Shown here: positions 7,526-14,174 of the stretch, piece after piece
Numbering within the stretch: the stretch's first letter is position 1
How the letters are laid out: each line of letters opens with the position of its first letter
Assembly (NCBI GenBank): GCA_033856235.1
Contig: JAWVFI010000154.1
Coordinates: forward strand, 1 to 21,118
Direction: 5' to 3'
DNA: 21,118 nucleotides
DNA from: DASXRU01 sp033856235
Lineage (GTDB): Bacteria; Acidobacteriota; Blastocatellia; Pyrinomonadales; Pyrinomonadaceae
Position numbers and translations under genes: made by a program
The notes under the pieces: generated by a model
Databases searched by the model: none
The model's input: the letters and a program-made list of their open reading frames with translations, nothing else
What the model was told of the DNA's origin: nothing

Positions 7526-8209
7526 CTACTCCAGCGAGATGCGCAGCGCCGCCGCGGTTGCCCAGGGGGCGAAAACCAAAGTCAACACCAGCACCGCCCC
7601 CAACAGATAAAGATTTGCCTGCGGGCTTCCGGCGCTGATGCTGGCGTCCACTGCGCCGGCGCCAAATACCAGCACCGGAATATACAAAGGCAGGATCAAG
7701 AGGGCGATCAAAACACCGCCGCCTCGTAATCCGATCGTTAACGCCGCGCCGATTGATCCCACCAGGCTGAGCACCGGAGTTCCCAGCAAAAGCGAAACGA
7801 ACAGCATCAACAGAGCGTGGGGCGCCAGATTGAACTGCACGCCAAGCAGCGGCGCAATCAGGACGAGGGGTACTCCGGAAACCAGCCAATGTGCAAATGT
7901 CTTCGCCAAGACTACCAAATAAAGCGGCTGGGGAGTTAATAGCAACTGCTCCAGGGTTCCATCGCGGTAGTCGTTCGCGAAAAGACGGCCCAGGGAAAGC
8001 ATCGCTGCCAGTAATGCCGCCACCCAAACCACACCCGGCGCAATCGAACGCAGCAATTGTGGTTCGGGCCCGATTCCGAGGGGGAACAAGCTCACCACAA
8101 TAACGAAAAAGAAAACGGTCGATAAAACATCGGCGCGGCCCCGCCACGCCAGCTTGAGATCACGCGCCACCAGCCAACGGAACATTGAAACGGCGGATGG
8201 CTGACTCAC
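7526..8209 (-). CDS. ccmB: Haem exporter membrane subunit CcmB
   Basis: This is an ABC transporter membrane subunit of about 227 residues with six hydrophobic segments. The N-terminal RDLKLAWR and the loop LFANDYRDGTLEQLLLTP match CcmB (the usual form of that loop is D-x-x-D-G-x-L-E-Q). With CcmA and CcmC it forms the complex that drives release of haem-loaded CcmE. Three starts are possible: GTG at 8218, GTG at 8209 and ATG at 8185. I prefer 8209 because it gives the four-base GTGA overlap with the ccmA stop, matching the ATGA overlaps elsewhere in this operon, and a purine-rich GGTGGGGTGG precedes it. The ATG at 8185 would start directly at MFRWLVARD and remains possible. Confidence 0.9.
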   Translation of the reverse strand: MSQPSAVSMFRWLVARDLKLAWRGRADVLSTVFFFVIVVSLFPLGIGPEPQLLRSIAPGVVWVAALLAAMLSLGRLFANDYRDGTLEQLLLTPQPLYLVVLAKTFAHWLVSGVPLVLIAPLLGVQFNLAPHALLMLFVSLLLGTPVLSLVGSIGAALTIGLRGGGVLIALLILPLYIPVLVFGAGAVDASISAGSPQANLYLLGAVLVLTLVFAPWATAAALRISLE

Positions 8210-8862
8210 GAAGACCACCCCACCGCCGACGCGCCCAAAAGAACTCCGGCAGGAAGCTCGAGGCGCAGTACGTTTGCTGCCGTCACCTTCAGTTCCTGGT
8301 GGGTAGTTACAACCGCCATCCCACCCAGTGATAGATGTTCTTCGATCAGTGACCTAACGAGGCCCGCTGCCGCCTGATCGAGCGAAGTCAGCACCTCGTC
8401 CAGAATCCACAGGGGCACAGTGCAACTTAAGAGCCGCCCGAGAGCCAGCCGTCGTCTTTGACCTTGAGAGAGAAACCGGGCGGCTAGGTTCTGCCTACCT
8501 GACAATCCCATCCTCTCGAGAATAGTGTGCGCTGCTGATTGGGTTACTGGCTTCCCCGCGAGGCCGCCGGAGATAACTAGATTCTCGGTACAAGTGAGCT
8601 CGTCCTTTAACCCGTTTTGATGGCCGATGTAGGTTAGATCCGTGAAATATTCCTCACCCAGCGAGGAGATGTTCGCACCCTGCCAGCGGACGTCGCCTTC
8701 CTCCGGCGTCGCCAGCCCGCAGAGTATTCGCAGCAGGCTGGTCTTTCCACTTCCGTTTGGCCCTGTAAGTTGCAGCAGCGTGCCGGCCGTCAAGGCGAAA
8801 CTTACATTACTAAACAGCCGGCGATCGCCACGCACGCAGCCAAGATTGATAGCCTCTAGCAT
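8206..8862 (-). CDS. ccmA: Haem exporter ATP-binding subunit CcmA
   Basis: This 218-residue ABC ATPase has Walker A GPNGSGKT (residues 34-41), the signature LSQGQRRR (131-138), Walker B LWILDE (151-156) and the switch histidine His188. The LAARFLSQGQRRRLALGRLL stretch is characteristic of CcmA. ATP hydrolysis by CcmA is needed to release holo-CcmE from the CcmABCD complex at the inner membrane. One small oddity is V157 after the catalytic glutamate, where most relatives have proline. It is the first gene of the ccm operon, with a promoter candidate about 50-75 bases upstream of its ATG. Confidence 0.94.
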   Translation of the reverse strand: MLEAINLGCVRGDRRLFSNVSFALTAGTLLQLTGPNGSGKTSLLRILCGLATPEEGDVRWQGANISSLGEEYFTDLTYIGHQNGLKDELTCTENLVISGGLAGKPVTQSAAHTILERMGLSGRQNLAARFLSQGQRRRLALGRLLSCTVPLWILDEVLTSLDQAAAGLVRSLIEEHLSLGGMAVVTTHQELKVTAANVLRLELPAGVLLGASAVGWSS

Positions 8863-8909
8863 TGATCCTATTTAATTACCGGCAGACGAGCGGGACAATT
8901 TGATTTGCG

Positions 8910-8938
8910 ATAATAGCGGACTCGGAAGAAAGTGTCAT
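8910..8938 (-). promoter_or_regulatory. Candidate sigma-70 promoter of the ccm operon
   Basis: Read on the minus strand, ATGACA (8933-8938) and TATTAT (8910-8915) are separated by exactly 17 bases. Each matches five of six bases of the bacterial -35 and -10 consensus. They lie 48-76 bases upstream of the ccmA start, which fits a normal leader. Found by eye; no transcript data. Confidence 0.5.
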
Positions 8939-9034
8939 TCCGTTCGAGCGTTGGCTTCTACGCGGCTTTGCACCGAAAGTCCCCGGCAATTTGAAGCAAA
9001 CAATGCCGGAGATCGCGTTGGTTGGTGTCACTTC

Positions 9035-9112
9035 GTGGGCTTTCGTGCAATTTTGTGAATCGTAACGCTGACGAAACGCTGGTATACGATCACGAAATCA
9101 CACGAAGCCCAC
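9035..9112. repeat. Imperfect inverted repeat in the divergent region
   Basis: Arms 9035-9058 (starting GTGGGCTTTCGTG) and 9090-9112 (on the opposite strand GTGGGCTTCGTG) are inverted copies of about 24 bases with one indel and a few mismatches. The theme CTTCGTG...TTTCGTGA differs from the other palindromes in the window. It may be a dispersed repeat or a regulator-binding region for the two divergent operons. Confidence 0.6.
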
Positions 9113-9236
9113 TAAAGAACACAAACAGGAGTCCGGGGCAAAGCATTTCTACACAGTTGCCGAACTAATGTTTTTCAGCTAAAAGACTTACGCAGTTTTC
9201 CGTCTTGGTTCTACGCCATCAGCCGCGCCCTTAAAC

Positions 9237-10955
9237 ATGTCGTTAACCCTCAGTTTCAACGAACGCGACGCACGCGTCACGGAACTCTACGAACAGCTGG
9301 TGGAGATTCAGCAGCGCCTGATTCCGACCGGGCTGCACGTCTTCGGCCGCGCAGCGGAGCTAAAAGAGAAAGCGGACCTGCTGCGCATGGTTGCTTCCTT
9401 CGATCGCCCCGAGCATGGCGCGCGCGCCTTGCCGGCTATGGTTGCAGAGGCGCTTGGCATTGATGGTTATAAGGATCTGCAGCAAAGCGGTTTGATTAGT
9501 GAGGCGAGGGAACTGGTTGACGGGATTGTGGCGGAATCGGTGAATGTGTTTTGCGAAAGCGGCGCGGAGTCAGCTATCACCTGGTTGAATTCGCGGACCG
9601 GAATCGACGGAGAACAGTCGCGCCCTACGTTCTCGCTGCTGGCCAGGGTTTCGGAACAACTGGACGCAAATCACGAGATGGAATCACTTATGCGCGGGCT
9701 GCGCGGCGAATATATTGAACCCGGTCCCGGCGCCGACATCGTACAGAATCCACTCGTGCTGCCCACTGGCCGCAATACGCATGCGATAAATCCTTATTCG
9801 GTGCCTTCGCCGATGGCGTTCGACCGCGCCCGGGCTACTGCCGAGGCGTTACTGCGGCGCTACTTTGATGAATACGGCAGATACCCGCGAGCTTTGGCCC
9901 TCGTGCTTTGGGGCCTCGACAATATCAAGACGCAGGGGGAAGGCGTTGCCCAGGCTCTGTGGCTGTTGGGAGTGCGCCCGGTTCGTGACTCGCTGAATCG
10001 CGCTACCGAAGTTGAAGTCATTCCCCTGGAAGAGTTGGGCCGTCCGCGCATCGATGTGGTGATGACCGTGTCCGGCATCTTCCGCGATTTGTTTACTCCG
10101 ACCATGACCTTGCTGGATAAAGCGGTGCGGCTCGTTGCGATGCTTGATGAACCTGGCGACTTGAACTACGTGCGGCGGAACGTCCTGGAGAAGGTGGATG
10201 CGCAGAGCGCGTCCTTTGATGACGCCGTCACCCGGGTCTTTTCCAACGCTCCGGGCAACTACGGCACGAATGTGAACTTCATGGTGATGCAATCTGCGTG
10301 GGAAAACGATCAGACCCTGGGCGACTTGTTTGTGACCCGCAAGTGTTTTGCCTACACGCGAGATTCAAAGGGACGAAGTGTGGAAGGCCGCGAGGCGAAA
10401 CACCTCATGGATGATGCGCTCTCACGAGTCGAAGCAACTTACCAGAACATCGATTCATTTGAAGTTGGCATCACGGATGTGGATCACTACTTCGAATATC
10501 TCGGCGGAATATCCAAAGCTGTTGAGACCAGGTCCCAATCGCGACCGGCTATCTATTTGTCCGACTCACTGTCCGCCCAGACGCGGATCCGCTCCTTGGA
10601 AGAGACGGTGCGGTTGGAAACGCGCGCGAAAACTCTTAACCCAAAGTGGTACGAAGGGATGTTGAAACACGGTTTCCGCGGGGTGGCGGAGATTGAGAAC
10701 CACGTGGCGAACACTTTTGGCTGGAGCGCCACGGCGGATGCAGTCGACCCGTGGATTTATACCGAGATAAGCAAAACTTTTTTGTTGGATGAAGAGATGC
10801 TGAAAAGATTGATGGAGTTAAATCCTTATTCAGTGAACTCATTAACCAAGCGCTTGATTGAAGCGCACGAGCGTGGGTATTGGAATCCTGACGAAGAAAT
10901 CCTGCAGAAGCTAGGCGAGTTGATCGGGGATTTTCCTCATCACGCATCGAGTTGA
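9237..10955 (+). CDS. bchH: Magnesium-chelatase subunit H (BchH/CobN family), C-terminal half as a separate gene
   Basis: This 572-residue protein corresponds to the C-terminal 40-45% of BchH/ChlH. Recognisable family blocks in order: IPTGLHVFGR (29-38), LPTGRNTHAINPY (175-187), LWGLDNIKTQGEG (224-236), GRPRIDVVMTVSGIFRD (268-284), NYGTNVN (341-347), DHYFEYLGGISKAV (416-429) and ETRAKTLNPKWYEGMLKHG (461-479). The N-terminal chelatase domains are absent; they are encoded by the next gene, downstream, in the same direction. In full-length relatives the first residues here follow directly the point where that other protein ends. It would join the N-terminal half to form the porphyrin-binding subunit that, with ATPase subunits D and I, inserts Mg2+ into protoporphyrin IX. 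A CobN-like cobalt role cannot be excluded. No D or I gene is visible. No strong ribosome-binding site is seen. Confidence 0.9.
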   Translation: MSLTLSFNERDARVTELYEQLVEIQQRLIPTGLHVFGRAAELKEKADLLRMVASFDRPEHGARALPAMVAEALGIDGYKDLQQSGLISEARELVDGIVAESVNVFCESGAESAITWLNSRTGIDGEQSRPTFSLLARVSEQLDANHEMESLMRGLRGEYIEPGPGADIVQNPLVLPTGRNTHAINPYSVPSPMAFDRARATAEALLRRYFDEYGRYPRALALVLWGLDNIKTQGEGVAQALWLLGVRPVRDSLNRATEVEVIPLEELGRPRIDVVMTVSGIFRDLFTPTMTLLDKAVRLVAMLDEPGDLNYVRRNVLEKVDAQSASFDDAVTRVFSNAPGNYGTNVNFMVMQSAWENDQTLGDLFVTRKCFAYTRDSKGRSVEGREAKHLMDDALSRVEATYQNIDSFEVGITDVDHYFEYLGGISKAVETRSQSRPAIYLSDSLSAQTRIRSLEETVRLETRAKTLNPKWYEGMLKHGFRGVAEIENHVANTFGWSATADAVDPWIYTEISKTFLLDEEMLKRLMELNPYSVNSLTKRLIEAHERGYWNPDEEILQKLGELIGDFPHHASS

Positions 10956-10962
10956 AGATTTC

Positions 10963-11106
10963 CCCTCCCATTGGGAGGGGCGGGGGGAGGGCCTGAGGGT
11001 AACCAGCACCAAAATCACTACGCGCGGCCGTCGAGGCCGCGCGCCTGTGGTTTCTTACCTGTCTCGTCAACCTCAGGCCCTCCCCTAACCCCTCCCAGCG
11101 GGAGGG
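10963..11106. repeat. Nested palindromic element between the two chelatase halves
   Basis: Outer arms 10963-10998 and 11071-11106 are inverted copies at 31 of 36 positions. The start of the left arm is itself a hairpin (CCCCTCCCA-T-TGGGAGGGG, 10962-10980), and the centre holds another (CGCGCGGCC-GTCGA-GGCCGCGCG, 11021-11043). The three-level layout resembles a small non-autonomous palindromic element. It fills nearly all of the 163 bases between the two genes. Its right end, GGGAGGG, lies 12 bases before the downstream ATG and may serve as its ribosome-binding site. Confidence 0.8.
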
Positions 11107-11118
11107 CAATTAAAAGAA

Positions 11119-13419
11119 ATGAAGATTACCGTTCTCTATGTTGGATCCAGTCTGCTGGCGCCGCTGCGAAATGCGGAGCGCGAGCTCGCCCGGCGGTACG
11201 CGCTCGATCTGCAAGTGGCTGCACACAATCTCGGCGGAACATTCGCGGATGAGGAGTGGGCCACGATTGAGAGTGATTTGAGCACCAGCGAAGTAGTGTT
11301 CGTGATCCACGTCATGGATGGCGAGAATGCGACGCGCCTGCTGCCGCTGCTCGATCGGGGTGAACAGCGCGCGACCATCGTCTTCAACTGCATGCCGGAG
11401 TTGATGCGGCGCACGCGCATGGGAAAGTTGGATCTTTCCGCGATACTCGGTAATCGCGCGTCCAACGGCGATGGAGCAAATGGCGAACGACGAAAGAGAG
11501 GGAAGGGGACACGGCGCGCAATCCAAACGCTGAGACTCCTCGGTTCGGCAGGATCGTGGATGGGAAATCAAGCCCGGGCCTATCGGTCGAAGAATGAATC
11601 CCCGAAGAATGGTTCGAAGAAGAACGGACACGGACAATACCTGAAGCTGGTGGATCGTCTTCCCGGGCTGCTGCGTTTCGTTCCCAGCGCCGGAAAACTG
11701 CGCGACGCGAAGAATTACCTGTACCTCTTCTGTTACTTCCTGCAACCGACGCCGCAAAATATTCGCATGATGCTGTTGTTCGCTTTGAAGCAGTACGTGC
11801 CGGACCCGCGCTTAAATAATCTCCAGGTTGAGCCGCCGGAAACAATGCCCTCGGTGGCGATCTATCATCCGGATGCGGCGGCTCTGTTCCCGTCGTTCGC
11901 GGAATACAGGAAGTGGTACGCGAAAGGCCGTCCAAAGTCCAAAGTCCAAAGTCCAAGGTCCGCAGCGCTAACTCTCGAACCAGCGTCAACCATTGGGTTG
12001 CTGTTGATGCGGCCGCAGATAGTTAGCAACACGCGCAAGCATTACGACGGGTTGATTCGAGCGATTGAGGCTGAAGGTCTGAGTGTGATTCCGGCAATCT
12101 CCACGCTGATGGACAATCGAGAGGCGTGCGGGAAGTTCTTCTTAGACAATGGACCACGGACTATGGACGATAAGCATGTGCGTTCGGGAGTTGACGATGG
12201 TCCATCGTCTATGGTCCATGGTCCGACTCGCAAGAGTCGGATCAGCCAGCTCGTTTCCCTGACCGGCTTCAGTTTTGTCGGGGGCCCGGCGATGAATGAT
12301 AGCGAGGCAGCGACGGAATATCTGCGGGAGCTGAATGTGCCGTTTCGCTCCGCGGTCAGCCTGGATTTGCAAACTATCGAATCGTGGCGCGCTTCCGGCA
12401 CCGGGCTGAATCCCGTGCAGTCCGGAATGCAGATCGCCATCCCCGAAATTGACGGCGCCACAGAGCCCTTCGTCTATGGCGGTATGCCTGCCGATTCATT
12501 CGAGCCGGTTCCTTTGGACGATCGCTGCCGCCGCTTCGCGCGAAGGTTGAAGAACTGGAACCATTTGCAAACTGCCAATCGCGCCGACTTGAAACTGGCG
12601 CTCGTCATTTATTGTTTTCCGGCCAATAAGGGAAACATGGGCACGGCGGCCGACCTCGAAGTGTTTGAAAGCGTTCATAGCACGCTGCAGGAATTGCAAG
12701 CCGAAGGCTACACCGTCGATGTCCCGGAAAATCCCACGACACTGCGGAATCTGATGCTGGGAAATGACTCGGACGAGCCAGGGGCAACGGCGAACGTGGC
12801 TTATCGAATGAGTTCCGGCGAGTATGCTCGCCTCTGCCCGTATGCGGCGGAGATCGAAAAAGAGTGGGGGCCGGCGCCAGGGAAGATCGATTCATCGGGG
12901 AACGACCTGCTGATCCAGGGAATCAACTGCGGCAATGTTTTCATCGGACTGCAGCCGACCTTCGGCTATGAAGGCGACCCGATGCGCATGCTGATGGCGA
13001 AGAGCGGTGCGCCTCACCACGGATTCATGGCCTTCTATACTTACCTGCAGAGTGTTTTTCAGGCAGATGCCGTGGTGCACGTTGGCACACATGGCGCGAT
13101 GGAATTCATGCCGGGCAAACAGGTAGGGATGTCGGGCGAATGCTGGCCGGACCGGTTGATTGGCGAATTACCGAACCTCTACATCTACAGTGTGAACAAT
13201 CCTTCGGAAGGCACAATCGCCAAACGCCGCTCGTATGCCGAGCTAATCTCGTACCTGACGCCGCCCATCGAAAGTGCCGGTTTATATAAGGGCATGGTCT
13301 CGCTCAAGGAGATGATCATGAGTTACCGGGAAACGAATGATGAGCAGGACCGGGAGCGGCTGTTCGAATCCATACAGGAATGCAGCCGGGGGCTGAATTT
13401 CAATCTCGGCGCAACCTGA
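11119..13419 (+). CDS. bchH: Magnesium-chelatase subunit H (BchH/CobN family), N-terminal half as a separate gene
   Basis: This 766-residue protein matches the N-terminal 55-60% of BchH/ChlH. It has the N-terminal DUF3479-type domain (residues 1-110, with RRTRMGKLDL at 98-107), then LLLMRPQIVSNTRKHYDGLI (294-313), VSLTGFSFVGGPAMND (379-394), IPEIDGATEPFVYGG (441-455), FGYEGDPMRML (615-625) and the core HVGTHGAMEFMPGKQ (654-668), with His654 and His658 in the conserved H-x-G-T-H-G block. RRTRMGKLDL and the overall spacing point to BchH rather than CobN. It stops at residue 766, where full-length proteins continue into the part encoded upstream by the preceding gene. Three poorly conserved linkers are swollen: residues 111-178 (basic, low complexity), 271-283 (heptamer repeat) and 344-376 (palindromic repeat). 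Function as a chelatase subunit is inferred; it depends on assembly with the other half. Confidence 0.9.
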   Translation: MKITVLYVGSSLLAPLRNAERELARRYALDLQVAAHNLGGTFADEEWATIESDLSTSEVVFVIHVMDGENATRLLPLLDRGEQRATIVFNCMPELMRRTRMGKLDLSAILGNRASNGDGANGERRKRGKGTRRAIQTLRLLGSAGSWMGNQARAYRSKNESPKNGSKKNGHGQYLKLVDRLPGLLRFVPSAGKLRDAKNYLYLFCYFLQPTPQNIRMMLLFALKQYVPDPRLNNLQVEPPETMPSVAIYHPDAAALFPSFAEYRKWYAKGRPKSKVQSPRSAALTLEPASTIGLLLMRPQIVSNTRKHYDGLIRAIEAEGLSVIPAISTLMDNREACGKFFLDNGPRTMDDKHVRSGVDDGPSSMVHGPTRKSRISQLVSLTGFSFVGGPAMNDSEAATEYLRELNVPFRSAVSLDLQTIESWRASGTGLNPVQSGMQIAIPEIDGATEPFVYGGMPADSFEPVPLDDRCRRFARRLKNWNHLQTANRADLKLALVIYCFPANKGNMGTAADLEVFESVHSTLQELQAEGYTVDVPENPTTLRNLMLGNDSDEPGATANVAYRMSSGEYARLCPYAAEIEKEWGPAPGKIDSSGNDLLIQGINCGNVFIGLQPTFGYEGDPMRMLMAKSGAPHHGFMAFYTYLQSVFQADAVVHVGTHGAMEFMPGKQVGMSGECWPDRLIGELPNLYIYSVNNPSEGTIAKRRSYAELISYLTPPIESAGLYKGMVSLKEMIMSYRETNDEQDRERLFESIQECSRGLNFNLGAT
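11930..11961 (+). repeat. Tandem heptamer repeat inside the chelatase N-terminal half
   Basis: GTCCAAA occurs three times in a row, followed by GTCCAAG and a partial GTCC. It is translated as part of RPKSKVQSPRSA (residues 271-282) in a linker after the DUF3479-containing region. The unit is seven bases, not a multiple of three, so loss or gain of one unit would shift the reading frame. Confidence 0.85.
12151..12240. repeat. Palindromic element inserted in frame in the chelatase N-terminal half
   Basis: Arms 12151-12170 and 12205-12224 are inverted copies at 17 of 20 positions, built from GGACCA/ATGGTCC units. A perfect hairpin CCGACTC-GCAA-GAGTCGG follows at 12223-12240. The element is translated as about residues 345-374, between FFLDN and RISQLVSLTGF, where BchH relatives have only a short linker. 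It resembles intergenic repeats that have been tolerated inside a coding region without breaking the frame. Confidence 0.75.
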
Positions 13420-13422
13420 CTC

Positions 13423-13538
13423 AAGCTCTTTACTGGGACCGCGGGCGTCCCGCCCGCAAATGAGCGCGTAGCCCGAAACCTTCTGGCCTCCCACGCTGCG
13501 TTTGCGGGCGAGACGCCCGCGGTCCCTGTGAAGAGCTT
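13423..13538. repeat. Long inverted repeat between convergent genes
   Basis: Arms 13423-13460 and 13501-13538 are inverted copies at 35 of 38 positions with a 40-base centre. The arm includes GCGGGCGTCCCGCCCGC, which folds on itself. It begins 3 bases after the chelatase stop codon and lies before the end of the convergent glutaredoxin-like gene. It may end transcription in both directions or be a dispersed element; a U-tract is lacking. Confidence 0.8.
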
Positions 13539-13579
13539 AAATAAGGAAACGGCGTTGAATCCGGCTGCGAGGTTTGAGT

Positions 13580-13822
13580 CTAGGTAAATAACTTCTGCCT
13601 AAATTCCTTGGGACTGACTCGATGCCGGAATTCCTCCACGCCATTTATCGTGATCACGGGGATGTCGTTTCGGTATTGATCAAGGAGTTGCTCGCTGGAT
13701 TCGATGTTCACCTCGGTTAGGGTGTAGGCCTCCGGGCAGCCGGCCGCCTCCATAGCTTGCCTCGCTTCGTCGCAAAGATGGCAACCGGGGCGGGTGTAAA
13801 GAATCACATCAGCTTTAGTCAT
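13580..13822 (-). CDS. Glutaredoxin-like thiol protein (DUF836/NrdH-like)
   Basis: This 80-residue protein has a thioredoxin/glutaredoxin fold: beta strand VILYTRP, redox motif CHLC (C14 and C17) at the start of the first helix, EVNIES, a cis-proline loop NDIPVITING, and the tail EEFRHRVSPKEFRQKL. The CHLCDEA form and the GVEEFRHRV ending are typical of the small glutaredoxin-like DUF836 family in many bacteria. It has no signal peptide and so acts in the cytoplasm; its partner is unknown. It is a single gene on the minus strand between two plus-strand units, converging on the chelatase gene. A GGGGGT stretch lies before the ATG. Confidence 0.85.
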   Translation of the reverse strand: MTKADVILYTRPGCHLCDEARQAMEAAGCPEAYTLTEVNIESSEQLLDQYRNDIPVITINGVEEFRHRVSPKEFRQKLFT

Positions 13823-13893
13823 CCAGTGACCCCCAAATTCCGAGCGCGACTCGTTTCCTGATTCCGAGCCGCCGAGACTGGCTGGATTTAAAG

Positions 13894-13923
13894 CCCGACT
13901 AAAGTCGGGACTCTAAACGCCTG
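13894..13923. repeat. Solitary arm of the ACTAAAGT palindrome family
   Basis: A perfect hairpin CCCGACT-AA-AGTCGGG (13894-13909) is followed by ACTCTAAACGCCTG. The same order, hairpin then ACTCTRAACGCC, is seen at 20620-20648 and in altered form at 1523-1550. Here no second inverted arm is present. Confidence 0.75.
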
Positions 13924-13960
13924 TTATCAAAGCAGGGGCTTATCGTGCAAACAAATATCC

Positions 13961-13998
13961 TTGCCAGCATATCGTAAAATCGGTTATAAATGCTGGCA
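13961..13998 (+). promoter_or_regulatory. Candidate promoter overlapped by an operator-like inverted repeat
   Basis: TTGCCA (13961-13966) and TATAAA (13985-13990) are spaced by 18 bases, each five of six to the -35 and -10 consensus. Perfect 9-base inverted arms TGCCAGCAT (13962-13970) and ATGCTGGCA (13990-13998) cover the -35 and the downstream edge of the -10. That geometry suits a dimeric repressor that would block RNA polymerase. It would drive the Rieske/cytochrome b operon. Confidence 0.5.
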
Positions 13999-14174
13999 CC
14001 GCGCTTCTTAATAATTCATTTTGGTGCGGCGCTCTAAAATGACAGTGCAGATATTTCGTTAGAAATCGCAGAGAGTCATCCCTGTGTAGCGGGGAACTGT
14101 ATTAAGCGACAGCCCGGTTTCTCTGGATGTCGATCTGTGATTTGCTTGCAAGTTCGAAGGTGGAGGTTTGCGGA

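Larger units (their letters stand above)
8863..9236. other. Divergent intergenic region between ccmA and the chelatase genes
   Basis: This 374-base stretch separates two divergent units. It holds the ccm promoter candidate (8910-8938) and an imperfect inverted repeat (9035-9112). I see no convincing promoter for the plus-strand chelatase gene and no small ORF with a ribosome-binding site. The last 80 bases are relatively A+T-rich. Confidence 0.5.
13823..14174. other. Divergent intergenic region upstream of the Rieske operon
   Basis: This 352-base gap lies between the glutaredoxin-like gene (-) and the Rieske gene (+). It contains a solitary palindromic repeat (13894-13923) and a promoter candidate overlapped by an inverted repeat (13961-13998). 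The rest is a leader of about 150 bases in which I see no clear hairpin terminator, riboswitch or small gene. Confidence 0.5.

Noticed and set aside
7464..8147. Overlapping minus-strand frame of 227 codons inside ccmB
   Set aside because: The other frame encodes a full CcmB with the DGTLEQLLLTP loop. This one is Arg/Gly/Pro-rich without membrane segments.
10956..11118. A frameshift or stop codon joining the two chelatase genes as one broken gene
   Set aside because: The upstream gene already encodes the natural C-terminal end and the downstream one the natural N-terminal start. A simple point mutation cannot give this reversed order.
9237..13419. Classification of the two chelatase halves as cobaltochelatase CobN
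   Set aside because: CobN shares the core fold, but the DUF3479-type N-terminus, RRTRMGKLDL, VSLTGFSFVGGPAMND and TRAKTLNPKWYEGML match the BchH/ChlH side better. A CobN-like use is kept only as a lesser alternative.
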